64,000 nt of DNA. Origin: Myxococcales bacterium (lineage in GTDB: Bacteria > Myxococcota_A > Polyangia > Nannocystales > Nannocystaceae). The notes beneath the pieces were generated by a model. It was not told where the DNA came from, did no database searches, and worked only from the letters and a program-made list of their open reading frames with translations. The stretch is taken from positions 1 to 64,000 of the forward strand of contig JACKDV010000020.1 of the NCBI GenBank assembly GCA_020633315.1, written 5' to 3'. The position numbers were made by a program, and so were the translations under genes. Shown here piece after piece: positions 28,367 through 37,178 of this stretch (position 1 is its first letter; every line of letters begins with the position of its first letter).

Positions 28367-31195
28367 TCAAGGAATCGCGGCGTCTCGCAGCACGAGCTCG
28401 GCTCGGGCGTAGAGATCTTCGTCGAGACGGCGGAGGACATCGATGGTCGCGTCGAGTCCCTCAGCGGCACGAAGCCCGGCTACGGCGTGCTGGAGCGCGG
28501 CTTGCTCGTCGCCGGTCAACCGAGCGGCACGCGCGAGGATCCAAAGGGCCTCGGCCTCGAATGCCTTGGGCTCCACGACCCCCTCTTCGTCCAGACCCCG
28601 GAGCACTCGCTCGGCATAGTTGCGAGCATACACGTCGTCTCCCTGCGACAGGGCAACGAGCCCATAGACGATGTCGACGTTGAGACGAACGGAGGCGCCA
28701 CTGTCGGACAGGGTCTGACGGTCGACGCGATCCAACGCCTCGGTTGCGCGCTCGCAGGAGCTCAACACGCAGCGGTAGTACGCGACGTTGTGCCACACGA
28801 GGGTCTGCTCGCTGGTCGCTCGTGCTCCTCGCAACGCGGCCAGCCGCTCGTACGCTTCGAGGGCCCGGGGAAGATCGCCACCGGCCTGGGCGATGGCCGC
28901 GGCCAGCGTCAGAGCGGAGCCACTCTCGGGATGGTCGAGGGGCAGCTCGGCCTGCAGCTCGGCCGCGCGGTCGGCACGGGCCACTGCCTGCGCCACGTTG
29001 CCCTGGGCGGCCTCGACCATGGCCATGACCATGAGGGGCTCTGCGAGCCTCGGCGTGTCACCGTAGATCGCCTCGAATCCCTCGGATACCTCCTCGAGGC
29101 GCCTCATCGCGTCGTCGTAGCGCCCCTGCTCCTGATCGAGCAGGGCGAGATCGAAGTCGAGATCGAGCGAGGTCGGGTGCCGAGCTCCGAAGGCCACGCG
29201 GTGTCGACGAAGCTCCTCCTCGTAGATCCGTCTTGCGGCCGCCCCATCACCCTGTTGCGCGTAGACGTGGGCAATGAGCCGGCGCAGGGGGCTCTCCGAT
29301 GGATGAGCTTCTCCATAGCGAGCTCGCCGAGCGGCCAGCGCATCGTCGAGTAGGCGCAGGGCCATCGCGACGTCGAGCTCGGGAGCGGCGAGGGCCTCGT
29401 ACGCCATGCACTCCGCCCGCTCGATCGGCTGCTCCACCTCCTGCAGCAGCTGCAGGCACGACCCCACGAAGTGACGAGCGGCCGATGCCTGCTGCTCGAC
29501 GAGCTCGATCCGGGCACGAATGGCGTACGCAGAGAGCGCGGCGGCATGATCGCCGACGGCCATGGCGTGCTCGAGTGCCCGATCCAAGTGCAACCGAGCC
29601 GCCTGGGAGTCCCCCGTACGCTCGTAGCTCTCCCCCCGTCCCAGCTCGATCTGAGCCGCGAGGGAGCCCCGCTCGGGGAGACGCTCCTCGAGCTCCGCGT
29701 AGGCCTGGAGCGCCTCGGCCTCTCGACCCGATGCGCCGAGGACCCTGGCCTGGACCAAGGCCACGATCGCATCCTCGGGCAGATCGGCACCGGCATCGCT
29801 CGCCACGTGGCCGGGCCCGTGCTCGCATCGCTCGGGAGGGATCGACAGCGCGAGCGTCTCGTGGACCACGAGGAGGCCATCGGGAACGTCTCTGAGTGCC
29901 GCGCCGACCTGCTCCATCCGCCGAGCCGCAAGGGCGAGGCACGTCCCCACGGCCGACGGAGCTGCAGGCTCCCCGCCACCCTCGCACACGCTCTCGGCCA
30001 CGGTACGCCAGCGCTCGGAGAGGCTCACGAGCGTCTCGTTGGTTGCGCTGGCCAGGACTGCGCTGCCCCTGGAGTCGAAGCGCTCCGCGGCCGCCTGGAG
30101 CCTCGACATGTCGTCATCCCGCCAGCGTGGCATGGTGGCTTCGAGCCGGTCACACCACCGCAGCTCGTCGGGCCTCCCCCACGACCACACCAGCACTCCG
30201 ACCACTCCCGCGGCGAAGGCTCCTCCGCCTACCAGCCATCGACGCTCCTCGAGCCTCTCGAGCGTCTCCAGCAAGGCCTTCATGTTGGGCCAGCGCTCGT
30301 CCGGAGATTCGCGGAGACCCCGACTCAGCGTGGCCCGAAGGCGGCGCTGGACGGCGCCGCTCGCATGCGGCGACTCGGCCCGTGAGCCCCCGGAGTCACG
30401 AGCCGCCTCGGTGCCCGGGCGCGGCCAATTGCCGAAGAGCGCCTCCCACAACGACAGGCAGAAGCTGAACTGATCGCTGCGAGGATCCGTGGGCTCCCCT
30501 CGACTCTGCTCGGGAGACATGTAAGCAGGAGTTCCGGCCCGGACTCGGTCGTCGGTCGAGGTGGCCGTGGTGGGGCTCGGCCGAGTCGTCGGACTGCCCG
30601 GGCTCGGCGGATGGAGCCCTGGTCCACGCGCGAGACCGAAGTCCGCCACGCGAACGCGGCCGTCGTTGCCGACGATGACGTTGGACGGCTTGAAGTCGCG
30701 GTGAACGAGCCCCACCGCGTGCGCCGCGGCGAGCCCATGGCCTGCCTGGACGTACACCGAGACCAGCTCCCGCCAGCTCCGCTTCGCCGCGAGCTGCCAG
30801 TGTCGAAGGGGTACCCCGTCGACGTACTCCATCGCGAGGAAGAACCCGCCGTCGTGCTCCCCCACCTCGAAGAGCTGGACCACGTTGGGATGCGACAGCT
30901 TCGCCAGCGCCTGCGCCTCCCGCATCAAGCGGCCGCGGTCGACGTCCTCGGCCACGACCTCGGGGTGGAGCACCTTGAGTGCAACCTCCCGGTTCAACGT
31001 GGGATCCCACGCCCGATAGACCACCCCCATGCCGCCGCTGCCAGCCGACTCCAGGACCTCGAATCTGCCGATGAGCACCGGACCCGACTCGGCTGCGAAC
31101 AACCGGGCTGCGATCCGATTCTTCATCGCTCGCCCCTCGAGCTCACCCGAGAGAGGTCGCGCAATGACCGCTTCGTCGAGACTGTCGTCCGTCAT
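28367..31195 (-). CDS. Hanks-type Ser/Thr kinase with transmembrane helix and TPR-like C-terminus
   Basis: 942 residues. Kinase domain about 45-305: GSGGMGVVY loop, VALKV (Lys74), HRDFKPSN (Asp167), DFG (185-187), GTPAYMSPEQ. One membrane helix follows (about 318-336, VGGGAFAAGVVGVLVW), then a roughly 600-residue helical region with TPR-like repeats (DSQAARLHLDRALEHAMAVGD, RYDDAMRRLEEVSEGFEAIYG, DLPRALEAYERLAALRG). The TPR part probably senses a signal or docks partners. First gene of the putative operon with the two proteases and divergent from a sigma factor, so it may phosphorylate one of these. It resembles the kinase at 55604 in layout. Confidence 0.92.
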   Translation of the reverse strand: MTDDSLDEAVIARPLSGELEGRAMKNRIAARLFAAESGPVLIGRFEVLESAGSGGMGVVYRAWDPTLNREVALKVLHPEVVAEDVDRGRLMREAQALAKLSHPNVVQLFEVGEHDGGFFLAMEYVDGVPLRHWQLAAKRSWRELVSVYVQAGHGLAAAHAVGLVHRDFKPSNVIVGNDGRVRVADFGLARGPGLHPPSPGSPTTRPSPTTATSTDDRVRAGTPAYMSPEQSRGEPTDPRSDQFSFCLSLWEALFGNWPRPGTEAARDSGGSRAESPHASGAVQRRLRATLSRGLRESPDERWPNMKALLETLERLEERRWLVGGGAFAAGVVGVLVWSWGRPDELRWCDRLEATMPRWRDDDMSRLQAAAERFDSRGSAVLASATNETLVSLSERWRTVAESVCEGGGEPAAPSAVGTCLALAARRMEQVGAALRDVPDGLLVVHETLALSIPPERCEHGPGHVASDAGADLPEDAIVALVQARVLGASGREAEALQAYAELEERLPERGSLAAQIELGRGESYERTGDSQAARLHLDRALEHAMAVGDHAAALSAYAIRARIELVEQQASAARHFVGSCLQLLQEVEQPIERAECMAYEALAAPELDVAMALRLLDDALAARRARYGEAHPSESPLRRLIAHVYAQQGDGAAARRIYEEELRRHRVAFGARHPTSLDLDFDLALLDQEQGRYDDAMRRLEEVSEGFEAIYGDTPRLAEPLMVMAMVEAAQGNVAQAVARADRAAELQAELPLDHPESGSALTLAAAIAQAGGDLPRALEAYERLAALRGARATSEQTLVWHNVAYYRCVLSSCERATEALDRVDRQTLSDSGASVRLNVDIVYGLVALSQGDDVYARNYAERVLRGLDEEGVVEPKAFEAEALWILARAARLTGDEQAALQHAVAGLRAAEGLDATIDVLRRLDEDLYARAELVLRDAAIP

Positions 31196-31296
31196 GCCAG
31201 TTGCCGAGAGGTGCCTGTCGGTTGAGTGACGCCTACGACCAGACCCGTCAGCCTACCGTCACTTTTTGCCCTACATTGTGTGATAGTCTCGCTCCG

Positions 31297-31914
31297 GTGC
31301 GCTCGGACAGCGAGCTACTCGACGCGTGGAAGAGCGGAGATCGCGCCGCAGGGAACGAGCTGTTCCAGCGGCACTTCGAGGCCATCCGGAGGTTCTTCGT
31401 CAACAAGGTGGACCGAAGGGAGGTGGAGGATCTCGTCCAGAAGACCTTCGAGGTCTGCATAGAGGCTCGGGATCGCTTCCGTGGGCAATCCTCCTTCCGC
31501 AACTTCTTGCTGGGAATCGCCAACAACAAGCTCCGGGAGTTCATCCGCGCCAAGGGAAGGTCGCGAACGACCGACTTCGAGACCCAATCCATCGTCGACC
31601 TTGGGGCAGGACCCTCGACCATGCTCGCGGGCACCCAGGAGCAGCGCCTACTGCTCGAGGGGCTACGTCGGACCCCGCTCGACTCCCAAGTGGTGCTGGA
31701 GCTGTACTACTGGGAGCGGCTCTCCGGGCGCGAGCTCGGCGAGGTCCTGGGCATCCCGGAGGACACGGCCCGCAGTCGAATCCGGCGAGCCAAGGATCTG
31801 CTCCATAGGGCACTGCGGTCCATCGAGGAGTCACCGGAGGTCCTTCAGAGCACGATGGAGGATCTCGAGGGCTGGGCCGCCAAGATCCGCGCGGGTTTCG
31901 ATCCTCGGAAGTGA
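31297..31914 (+). CDS. ECF-type RNA polymerase sigma factor
   Basis: 205 residues. Region 2: NELFQRHFEAIRRFFVNKVDRREVEDLVQKTFEVCIEARDRF, and FRNFLLGIANNKLREFIR. Region 4: TPLDSQVVLELYYWERLSGRELGEVLGIPEDTARSRIRRAKDLLHRAL. No anti-sigma gene is adjacent; the divergent kinase may control it instead, as is known for some kinase-linked ECF groups. GTG 31297 lies 7 nt after TAGTCT (31284-31289), so the message is likely leaderless; earlier ATG 31201 precedes that promoter and is rejected. Its 3' end nearly meets the convergent EAD adaptor gene. Confidence 0.92.
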   Translation: MRSDSELLDAWKSGDRAAGNELFQRHFEAIRRFFVNKVDRREVEDLVQKTFEVCIEARDRFRGQSSFRNFLLGIANNKLREFIRAKGRSRTTDFETQSIVDLGAGPSTMLAGTQEQRLLLEGLRRTPLDSQVVLELYYWERLSGRELGEVLGIPEDTARSRIRRAKDLLHRALRSIEESPEVLQSTMEDLEGWAAKIRAGFDPRK

Positions 31915-31925
31915 TCGTCTTCCGT

Positions 31926-32468
31926 TCAGCGACGAAGAACGTCGATGTCGTCCCTTCGGGCCGGAAGCTTGCGCTCGAGTAGCTCGAAGAAGCGATCACC
32001 GAGCAATCCCCGGCGCTGGAGCAACTTGACGCAGTCGAGCGCGACCGTCGACATCGGAGCATTCCATGACAAGTCGAGGACTATGGAATTGTCGAGCTCG
32101 GTGAGTAGTGCCTTGAGCTCCGAGAGATCGACGGCAGACGAGATGAACTGTGAAAGACGCACCAACTTCTGGCCGTCAGCCGGATTCGATGCATGACCGG
32201 AAGTGGGAGCTCCGGGGCTCGGGGATCCATCGAGGATGGCCCGTAGCTCGGAATTTGCCGGGTACATCCGTAGTGCCTCCTCGACCAGCGTCCTCGACGT
32301 GCCCACGATGACGCCGTTGTCGATGTCGGACACCACCTTGGACCAGAACACCATGGCGTTGCTGAACGCAGGAATTCGCGATGCCGGGAACCCGATGCGA
32401 AGGAGTATCATCCGTGCGTTGTCGACCTCGTAGAAGAGCGTCGCCAGGACGTCCGCGATTGAGCTCAT
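31926..32468 (-). CDS. Two-domain EAD-like adaptor protein
   Basis: 180 residues, all helical, no catalytic residues. Residues about 5-80 (VLATLFYEVDNARMILLRIG, IPAFSNAMVFWSKVV, LVEEALRMYPANSELRAIL) match an effector-associated domain of the F-S-x-x-x-x-x-W and YPxNxxL type. After a Gly/Pro linker, residues about 97-178 (VRLSQFISSAVDLSELKALLTELD, VALDCVKLLQRRGLLGDRFFELLERKLPARRDDI) look like a second EAD or death-like domain. The ATG is preceded by GGAGG at good spacing. Such free-standing adaptors bring EAD-tagged effectors to sensors; the likely client is the EAD-protease 5 kb away. Family numbers were not verified. Confidence 0.75.
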   Translation of the reverse strand: MSSIADVLATLFYEVDNARMILLRIGFPASRIPAFSNAMVFWSKVVSDIDNGVIVGTSRTLVEEALRMYPANSELRAILDGSPSPGAPTSGHASNPADGQKLVRLSQFISSAVDLSELKALLTELDNSIVLDLSWNAPMSTVALDCVKLLQRRGLLGDRFFELLERKLPARRDDIDVLRR

Positions 32469-32956
32469 CGATCCTCCGAGGGTCTAGAGGATAGCAGGAT
32501 CCTCGGTGGGCACACTACCTTCGGCGGGAGAGGACGACTCCATCAGATGACATGAGAGGGTCGCGGCTCGGGAGCGCGGACCGAGGTCTCGCCGGATGCC
32601 ACGTACCTTCGTGATCGAGGCACGACCCGTAGGTGCCACGATCTCGGTTCGGTCTGGACGAACGAAGCAACACCAGGGATTCGACCCGATGCGCGCATGG
32701 GCAGCTTCGCGGCCGTGACCACCGATGGTCGACCTCGACGCGGCCAATCCTCGCCGTACCCACCGGCGGCCCTTCTCCGCGAGCCGGGTGCGACCCGTCG
32801 TGGCCGGGGAGCCAACCCTCCGTCCTTCGAGCGACGCCAAGACGTCCCGCTTGGGCCGGGTCGGTCAGGACGGCCGATCCGACCAGGCCGTGCACGTTCT
32901 AGGCAGCTTTGATATCTTTGTTTCGAATAGGGCTTTTCGAGCCCGTGGTGCCGCCC
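32469..32956. other. 488-bp region without a convincing gene, right edge of the accessory island
   Basis: No frame has a recognisable protein. The right end (about 32905-32945) is AT-rich for this genome and contains GGGCT-TTTCG-AGCCC, a small hairpin, just before the next lipoprotein gene. It may hold that gene's promoter and remnants from integration of the island. Confidence 0.5.
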
Positions 32957-33868
32957 ATGATGATCTCGATCCGACCCCTCGCCGCGCTCTGTCTGCTGTT
33001 GCTCGCCTGTGGTCCGAAGATCTCGGGTGAGAGCGCCGAGGAGGGCGAGGCGAGCTCGACCACGGAGGCGCCGGGCACCGAGTCGGGCCCGCCGGGGAGC
33101 TCGGGCGGCCCCACCACCACGCCGCTCGACACGGGCGAGGGCACGGCGGACTCGGGGGTGGTCGACACGGGCGAGGTGTGGCTCGACCTGCCCACGAGCT
33201 GCTCGACCTTCGCGCAAGACTGCCCGCCCGGCTTCAAGTGCATGCCCTGGGCGAGCGACGGCGGCAACTCCTGGAACGCGACCCGCTGCGTCCCCATCGC
33301 GCCCGATCCCAACGCGCCGGGCGAGCCGTGCACGGTAGAGGGCAGCGGGGTCAGCGGGCTCGACGACTGCGACGGCACCTCGATGTGCTGGGACGTCGAC
33401 CCCGACACCCTCGAGGGCCACTGCGTGTCGTTCTGCTCGGGCGACGAGAGCGACCCGAGCTGCCCCGATCCCTGCGACTGGTGCACGATCACCAGCGACG
33501 GCGCGCTCAACATCTGCTTCGACGACTGCGACCCCGTGCTGCAGAACTGTCCCGAGGGCCAGGCCTGCTACGCGGTCTCCGACTCGTTCGCGTGCGTGGC
33601 CGATGCCTCGCCCCCCGGCGCCACCGTGGGCTCGCCGTGCGAGTACCTCAATGGCTGCCCCCCCGGGCTGATGTGCATCGACGTAGGAGCCGTGCCGGGC
33701 TGCGACTCCGGCTCCGCGGGCTGCTGCGCGCCGTTCTGTCCGGTCGACGGCGTGGACCCCTGCCCGGGGCTGGTGCCCGGCAGCGAGTGCCTGCCCTGGT
33801 TCGAGGGCGGGGTGCCGCCGGAGGTGTGCGTGACGACCGAGCCGGGGATCTGCGCGAGCGCGGCCTGA
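32957..33868 (+). CDS. Cys-rich lipoprotein (Nannocystineae type)
   Basis: 303 residues. Lipobox LLLAC (Cys18), a Ser/Thr/Gly/Pro linker to about 75, then a domain with about 30 cysteines in repeated modules (CPPGFKCMPW, CDGTSMCWDVD, CPEGQACYAV, CPPGLMCIDVG, CCAPFCPVDG). The pattern suggests small disulfide-bonded units on the cell surface. Proteins like this are numerous in Nannocystis relatives and often carry misleading enzyme names in databases; no enzymatic motif is seen. Start ATGATG at 32957. Confidence 0.82.
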   Translation: MMISIRPLAALCLLLLACGPKISGESAEEGEASSTTEAPGTESGPPGSSGGPTTTPLDTGEGTADSGVVDTGEVWLDLPTSCSTFAQDCPPGFKCMPWASDGGNSWNATRCVPIAPDPNAPGEPCTVEGSGVSGLDDCDGTSMCWDVDPDTLEGHCVSFCSGDESDPSCPDPCDWCTITSDGALNICFDDCDPVLQNCPEGQACYAVSDSFACVADASPPGATVGSPCEYLNGCPPGLMCIDVGAVPGCDSGSAGCCAPFCPVDGVDPCPGLVPGSECLPWFEGGVPPEVCVTTEPGICASAA

Positions 33869-34034
33869 CGCTCTCCGCTCGCGGCCTGCGGCTCACCACG
33901 GCTCGGGCCGTCGTGCCACGCCGTGGGGGCTGCGATCCCGACTACACGCCCGAGCCACGCGACGACGAGGAGATCTCCACACCGCAAGAGCCGGGGCTCG
34001 ACGAGGAGGCCGTGCGCGCGCTGTGCTGCGCGGC

Positions 34035-35405
34035 CTACGTGCCCTCGCCCTCCACCAGCACCGCGCGCGCGAGTACCTGGCCCAGGTTGCGCAGGAACGG
34101 GCGGGTGATGCCGTCGTACTCGTAGGCGTTGTCGTTGAGCACGCCGTTGGCGTTGGCGTAGGCCACCGCGGTCACCACCATGGCCCGCTTGGTCTTGGTG
34201 TCCTCGATGTACGCGTTGTCGAGGTGGAAGCCGTAGGCCCGACCCGCCTTGCCCACGTAGCGCAGGCGCGTGATCGGCAGCTCCTCGAGCATCCCGCCGA
34301 TCATCGTCTTGTAGCGCAGGCCGTTGTCCATGTCGGCGTAGACCGGGTTGCTCGACTCGGCCGGGTTGTCGGTCATCGAGGCCAGCAGGTGCTTGCGGTG
34401 CGCCGGGGTGAGCCCCAGGTCGGGCACGCCGGGCAGGTCGGGACGCGCGATGGCCAGGGCCAGGCGATGCAGGTCGCGAATGGAGACGTAGTTCTTGGGC
34501 GCGAAGCCCAGCGGCTCGTCCACCCGCGAGTGGGTCTCGTCGTCGATGTAGGCCACGCCCAGCAGGAGCTGGTCGGGCGTGAAGGGCAGGGGCGGCAGCT
34601 CGAGATCGCTGACCCGCTCGGGGATCACCACCGCCTTGCCCTTGGCCGGCCGCAGCTCCACCCGCGGGGTGGTGCGCTGCGCCAGCGGATCCTGCACGCC
34701 GTACATGCGGTGCTGGATCCTCACGCTCTCGAAGCCCAGCGCCCACATCATCTCGTTGAGCTCGCGGTGGCCGACCAGCTCGTAGAGGCGGTTGAACGAG
34801 ACGTTGTTGGACACGAGCTGCATCTTGCGGATCTCGTGCCCCACCGTGATCGTGCCGCCCTCGAGGTTGCTCTCGTCGTGATCGATGGTGCAGCGCTCGC
34901 GGCCGGTCTCGCAGTAGGCCAGCGGCGTGTCGAGGCCCACGCGCTGCCCCTCGTCGGCGAGCTGGGCCAGGGTGCGCAGGGCCCCGACCGCGGCGAAGGT
35001 CTTGATGGCCGAGGCGGGATAGATGTACTCGGCGTCGACGCGGTAGGGGTGCTCGACCACCACCGGGCCGTCCTCGCCCGGCATGATCACGGTGACGAGC
35101 ACCTGCATGCGGTAACGCTCGGGGTCGGCGAGCACCTTGCGAAAGCCCTTGTGCTCGGCCATCAGGCCCCGCAGCCACGGGTCCTCCACCGGCGGCGCGG
35201 CGGCGGGCTCGGGCGCGGGCTCGGCCCCCTCGGCGCCCGCGAGCTCGGCCCCCTCGGCGGCGGGCTCGGGCTCGGGGGTGGGAGCGTCGGCCGTCCGGGC
35301 GACGGGGCCATCGGCGGCGGGCGTGCTGGCCGAGGGGGGCGCAGGGCTCGAGCAGCCCGCGAGCCCCACGGCGAGCGCACAGGCGATGGTCCGGCCCCAG
35401 CTCAC
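34035..35405 (-). CDS. Beta-lactamase-like serine hydrolase lipoprotein
   Basis: 456 residues, GTG start. Lipobox LAGC (Cys18), then a Pro/Ala/Glu linker to about 72. The catalytic domain has the three motifs of the penicillin-binding/class A fold: SAIK (Ser132, Lys135), SNN (199-201, in place of SDN) and GKAG (near 390, in place of KTG). The family includes beta-lactamases and D,D-peptidases; the large extra segments and lipid anchor favour a cell-wall or housekeeping hydrolase over drug resistance. It follows the LIC_10091-like lipoprotein gene after 10 bp and is probably co-transcribed. Confidence 0.8.
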   Translation of the reverse strand: MSWGRTIACALAVGLAGCSSPAPPSASTPAADGPVARTADAPTPEPEPAAEGAELAGAEGAEPAPEPAAAPPVEDPWLRGLMAEHKGFRKVLADPERYRMQVLVTVIMPGEDGPVVVEHPYRVDAEYIYPASAIKTFAAVGALRTLAQLADEGQRVGLDTPLAYCETGRERCTIDHDESNLEGGTITVGHEIRKMQLVSNNVSFNRLYELVGHRELNEMMWALGFESVRIQHRMYGVQDPLAQRTTPRVELRPAKGKAVVIPERVSDLELPPLPFTPDQLLLGVAYIDDETHSRVDEPLGFAPKNYVSIRDLHRLALAIARPDLPGVPDLGLTPAHRKHLLASMTDNPAESSNPVYADMDNGLRYKTMIGGMLEELPITRLRYVGKAGRAYGFHLDNAYIEDTKTKRAMVVTAVAYANANGVLNDNAYEYDGITRPFLRNLGQVLARAVLVEGEGT

Positions 35406-35415
35406 CCGTCGTCCC

Positions 35416-36633
35416 TCACTCGGCGATGTCCGGGGGTCGCTTGGAGGGCTGCACCTCGCCGTCGAGCAGCGACAGCCCCACCGTGTCCACGCGGGTGCGG
35501 TAGTGCAGCATGGCGGGCAGGTTCTTGACCCGGCTGGTGGTCAGCCACTCCACGAACTTGGGCGCGGGCTGGACGTTGTAGTGGTACTCCTCGCCCTCGG
35601 CGAAGCCGAACGCGCTCCAGCCCAGGGTGCGCACCACCACCCCGTTGTCGCCCACGGGCAGCCGCCCGAGGTTGCGGCGGAACTCGGGGGTGTAGTCGAT
35701 GTACTGCTCCACGTTGCTCAGGTAGATCACGTTGAAGGCCAGGCCCGAGTCGGCCATGGCCTTGCCCACCGCCACCATCGTCTCGTTGGCGGTGAAGTCT
35801 CCCCGCACGGCGAAGATCCGCCCGTTGCGCTGGAGGGTGCGGATGTGATCGTACTGCTCCTGGTCGCTGATGAAGGTGGGGATCCCCAGCTTCTCGTAGG
35901 CCTTGCGCACGTTGCGAAGCCGCGCCCACACGAGCTGGCGCGCCACCTTGTAGGCCTTGCGCACGCGGTCGTAGTCCTCGCGCTCGGCGTAGCGCTCGTC
36001 GATGAGGGCCAGGCCCTCCTCCTCGCGCTCGGGCGACCAGCGCTGCAGGAAGTCCTCGAAGGTCTCGGCCTCCTCGAAGAACAGCGCGTACACCCGGTGC
36101 AGGTCCACGATGGAGACGTCGAAGTCGACCACCACGATGAGGTCGGACTTGGCCCAGCCCGCCAGCATGTAGTTCTGGTCGGTGCCCACGCCCAGGTAGC
36201 CCCCGCCGAGGTCCGCGATGTGGTCGTGCCACAGCTGCTGGTTGAGCTCGTTGGAGATCCAGTAGTGCGAGTTGCGAATGAGCGAGTCGGGCTTGGGGTC
36301 GCGCGGGAGGTTGGCGAAGCGCTCGTAGACCTCGGGCGGCAGGGGGGCCAGCGGGTCGGTCTCGGCCTCGGGGGTGTCGAGCGCGGTCGGCTTGGCGCCG
36401 TCGGCGTGGGCGACCTTGGCATCCTCCTCGCCGGCGCCGGCCGCTGCCTCGCCGCCGTCACCGTCCTTGGCGGTGCCGTCGATCTCGGCATCGGCGGCCT
36501 CGCTCGGGGAGTCGCCGGTGGGGGGATCGTTGTGCGTGGCCGTCTCGGGCCGCGAGCAGGCGGCCAGCAGCAGCAGCACGCAGGGGCTCAGCAGGGCGGA
36601 CACGGCAGCACGGGGGGCGTGGAGGCGGCTCAC
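35416..36633 (-). CDS. Lipoprotein resembling the LIC_10091 family
   Basis: 405 residues. GTG 36633 with an AAGGAG ribosome site. Lipobox LLAAC (Cys26), acidic/Ala linker to about 95, then a large alpha/beta domain with NSHYWISNELNQQLWHDH, GGYLGVGTDQNYMLAGWA, VVVDFDVSIVDLHRVY and FNVIYLSNVEQYI. The GGGYLGVG and the VVVDFD / VIYLSN strand-turns look Rossmann-like, close to SAM-dependent methyltransferase folds, but the glycine signature is not clear. I recall similar myxobacterial and leptospiral lipoproteins named LIC_10091; enzyme activity is not established. Forms a two-gene unit with the serine hydrolase. Confidence 0.72.
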   Translation of the reverse strand: MSRLHAPRAAVSALLSPCVLLLLAACSRPETATHNDPPTGDSPSEAADAEIDGTAKDGDGGEAAAGAGEEDAKVAHADGAKPTALDTPEAETDPLAPLPPEVYERFANLPRDPKPDSLIRNSHYWISNELNQQLWHDHIADLGGGYLGVGTDQNYMLAGWAKSDLIVVVDFDVSIVDLHRVYALFFEEAETFEDFLQRWSPEREEEGLALIDERYAEREDYDRVRKAYKVARQLVWARLRNVRKAYEKLGIPTFISDQEQYDHIRTLQRNGRIFAVRGDFTANETMVAVGKAMADSGLAFNVIYLSNVEQYIDYTPEFRRNLGRLPVGDNGVVVRTLGWSAFGFAEGEEYHYNVQPAPKFVEWLTTSRVKNLPAMLHYRTRVDTVGLSLLDGEVQPSKRPPDIAE

Positions 36634-36761
36634 GGGGCTCCTTGGGGTACGAGCGGGGGCGCCGGCGACATTCCCGGGCCCAGGACCGGCACAGCCTACA
36701 ACTACCGATCGCGGCAAGCGACAAACCCACGGACGCGGCTCCCCGCGAGCCCGGCGGGCCG

Positions 36762-37073
36762 TCACTCGCGGAGCAGGTGGCCCAGGCCCCGGTTGCGCAG
36801 CTGCGCCAGCAGCTCCGGGCGCGTGGCCCCCAGCACCCGCGCGCACTCGTCGAGATCCCAGTCGACCGAGACCAGGGTGGACAGCAGCCGCCCCCGTCGG
36901 GCCTGCGCGGCCGAGAGGCGGAAGGTCTGCAGGTAGGCCACCCGACCGTGCTCGTCCTCGATGGCCTCGCCCACGTGGTTGTCCCGGTGGGGAGCGAAGG
37001 ACGGCAGGAAGCGGACCAGGCGATGGCGGCCGAGGCGGTGCAGGGTCTCCACCTGCAGCCCGGCCTGCAGCAT
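36762..37073 (-). CDS. Small protein with a Fis-type helix-turn-helix
   Basis: 103 residues. The end reads STLVSVDWDLDECARVLGATRPELLAQLRNRGLGHLL, the pattern of the Fis/NtrC C-terminal HTH (helix, then AxxLGxxxxxLxxxLRxxGL). The first half contains short strands and no known domain. It could be a free-standing DNA-binding protein or the rest of a larger regulator; the frame stays open upstream to 37160 but with Arg-rich shadow-like sequence. Confidence 0.55.
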   Translation of the reverse strand: MLQAGLQVETLHRLGRHRLVRFLPSFAPHRDNHVGEAIEDEHGRVAYLQTFRLSAAQARRGRLLSTLVSVDWDLDECARVLGATRPELLAQLRNRGLGHLLRE

Positions 37074-37178
37074 GGCCCCCGGGCGCTGGCCAACGAGACC
37101 GCTCGCCCGCGCGCGTGGGTGCGAGCGGCCGGGCTCGCGGCCGAGCCGGGCCCGGAGCACTCGCCACGAGCGAGCCGC

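Noticed and set aside
32484..32895. Open frames in the gap between the EAD adaptor and the Cys-rich lipoprotein
   Set aside because: No recognisable protein, conflicting frames on both strands, and no promoter or ribosome site.
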